A stretch of DNA of 64,000 bases from the NCBI GenBank assembly GCA_016707785.1, contig JADJGZ010000011.1, positions 77,290 through 141,289 of the forward strand. The letters are read 5' to 3'. The notes below the pieces were generated by a model that had not been told where the DNA came from, searched no databases, and saw nothing but the letters and a program-made list of their open reading frames with translations. How positions within the stretch are numbered: position 1 is the first letter of the stretch; the number at the start of each line of letters is the position of its first letter. The position numbers and the translations under genes were made by a program. Source of the stretch: Bacteroidales bacterium. Its GTDB lineage: Bacteria > Bacteroidota > Bacteroidia > Bacteroidales > UBA4417. Of the stretch, positions 62,709 to 64,000 are shown in pieces.

Positions 62709-64000
62709 ATGAAAAGCATCCATGAAATTAAAAGCCTTCTTCAGCTACAGACCCCTCCCATCCTGGCGGAACTGTATGGTAAAGACAATGAAGTAATTGA
62801 AGCCCAGAAACAACGTTATAACAACCTTTTGGATTCTTTTTCCAAACACTTCCAAAGCATTAATATCCAATTTTTCAGTTCACCCGGCCGTACCGAAATT
62901 GGCGGAAATCACACGGATCATAACTACGGCAGAGTGCTTGCGGGGGCAGTTGATCTCGATAATATAGCTATAGCAGCAGCTAATGGAACTTCAGAAATTC
63001 ACATTACCTCTTTAGGTTACCCTGATATTGTTTTAGATATCACTGATCTGGAACCAAAGGCTTCCGAGCAATTTACTTCTGTTGCCCTGGTAAGGGGGAT
63101 CTGTGCCCGAATGAAAGAATTGGGTTATATAATTGGTGGATTTGATGCAAGTATTGTGGGCTGTCCCAAAGGCTCAGGATTAAGCTCTTCCCGCTTCTTT
63201 TGAAGTATTGATTGGTGTTATGATCAGCCACCTCTTCCAATGCAGAAATCTTGATCCCATTCAGAATGCCCTGATTGGACAATATGCAGAGAATAAATAC
63301 TTTTGGAAAGCCTTTGTGGATTAATGGATCAAACTGCCTGTTCGGTTGGCGGTCTCATTACCATTGATTTCAAAGATCCAAATCACCCGATTGTTAAAAA
63401 GATCGGTTTTGACTTTCAATCTACAGGTTACTATCTTGTTATCACCGATACAGGCGGAAATCATGCTGACCTGAATGAAGAATATGCCTCCCTTCCTATT
63501 GAAATGAAATCTGTTGCAGCCGCTCTGGGAGCTACGGTGCTTAGAGAAGTGAGCCTTGAAAGCATTATCCATGCCATTCCGGAACTAAGAAACTTAACTG
63601 GTGACAGGGCTATATTAAAGGGCTTTGCATTTCCAGGGTGATAACCAACGCGTGGCAGATCAGGTTGAAGCCCTTGAAAGAATGATTTTGGTGCATTCCT
63701 GGAAATGGTGATTGCATCAGGGTTTAGTTCATTTATGTATAACCAGAATATTTACCCGGTACATAATGTAAAAGAACAAGGAGTTTCTCTTGCACTGGCA
63801 CTTAGCGAATTACTCCTGAAAGGTAAAGGGGCATGGAGGGGTGCATGGAGGAGGAGGGCTTTGCAGGGGACCATCCAGGCTTTCGTACCTTCTGAACTCC
63901 TGGAGACATACACCAAAACAATGACTCATGTGTTTGGGGAAAATGCCTGTTATAAGCTTAGCATCCGGAAACAAGGCGCCATCAGGCTGAATTTTTCAGA
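62709..64000 (+). pseudogene. galK: Galactokinase, frame-broken and cut by the window end
   Basis: This is a GHMP-family sugar kinase that phosphorylates galactose at C1. The galactokinase signature SPGRTEIGGNHTDHNYG (~58-74) and ATP-loop GCPKGSGLSSS are present. Open pieces are 62709-63203, 63303-63641 and 63705 onward. Corrections needed: extra C at ~63187; extra T at 63301-63304 and 63313-63315; extra G near 63625; missing A near 63682; extra G near 63840-63880. With these, conserved sequence continues (KYFGKPCGLMDQTACS, ALHFQGDNQRVADQ, GGGFAGTIQAFVP). The gene runs off the window before its stop codon. The family call is secure; whether the breaks are real is not. Confidence 0.85.

Overview
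The window reads as a chromosomal segment of a free-living Bacteroidota bacterium, probably Bacteroidales-like. The evidence is SusC/SusD proteins, an ECF sigma/FecR pair, four type IX secretion (T9SS) C-terminal sorting tails, an OmpA protein with thrombospondin type-3 repeats, AT-rich intergenic DNA, weak Shine-Dalgarno signals, and repeated TAnnTTTG boxes (the Bacteroidota -7 element) ahead of genes.

0-31 kb is mostly housekeeping and envelope genes: an NlpC/P60 peptidase, an Oar-like TonB-dependent receptor, a DHA2-type MFS exporter, PruA, an SDR, a PAP2 phosphatase, a three-gene envelope operon (HExxH/beta-propeller protein, YvlD-like membrane protein, PNPOx-like protein), a receiver-only response regulator next to a T9SS protein, RluA, PanB, DnaK, a second T9SS protein, OmpA, TrmH, MutS, tRNA-Gly(GCC), tRNA-Leu(TAA) and a DbpA-like helicase.

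32-48 kb is a polysaccharide utilisation locus: ECF sigma, FecR, SusC with an STN domain, SusD, a three-LamG/two-Ig secreted protein, a LamG-metallophosphoesterase, and a GH16 endo-glucanase. An HGSNAT/DUF5009-like acyltransferase and an alpha/beta esterase follow. The GH16 suggests a beta-1,3(4)-glucan such as laminarin as the target.

48-62 kb holds a hybrid sensor kinase and, convergent to it, a minus-strand five-gene operon. In transcription order it encodes a cytochrome b-like membrane protein, a membrane-anchored Fe-S/NAD(P)-FAD oxidoreductase, a giant multiheme c-type cytochrome (about 1,855 residues once frames are rejoined; 69 CX2CH, two CX3CH and one CX2CP motif by hand count), an outer-membrane beta-barrel, and a membrane-anchored OB-fold protein. 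Together these look like a complete inner-membrane-to-outer-membrane electron conduit and are the most interesting content. The window ends in a galactokinase gene.

Sequence integrity changes along the window. I see no broken gene before about 48 kb. From 48 kb to the end, almost every long gene carries frame breaks, mostly one-base changes in homopolymers, densest in the last kilobase. This looks more like falling sequence quality than decay, but both are possible. Two intergenic loci (29.5-30.3 and 45.5-46.1 kb) carry 7-8 bp tandem repeats and REP-like palindromes.
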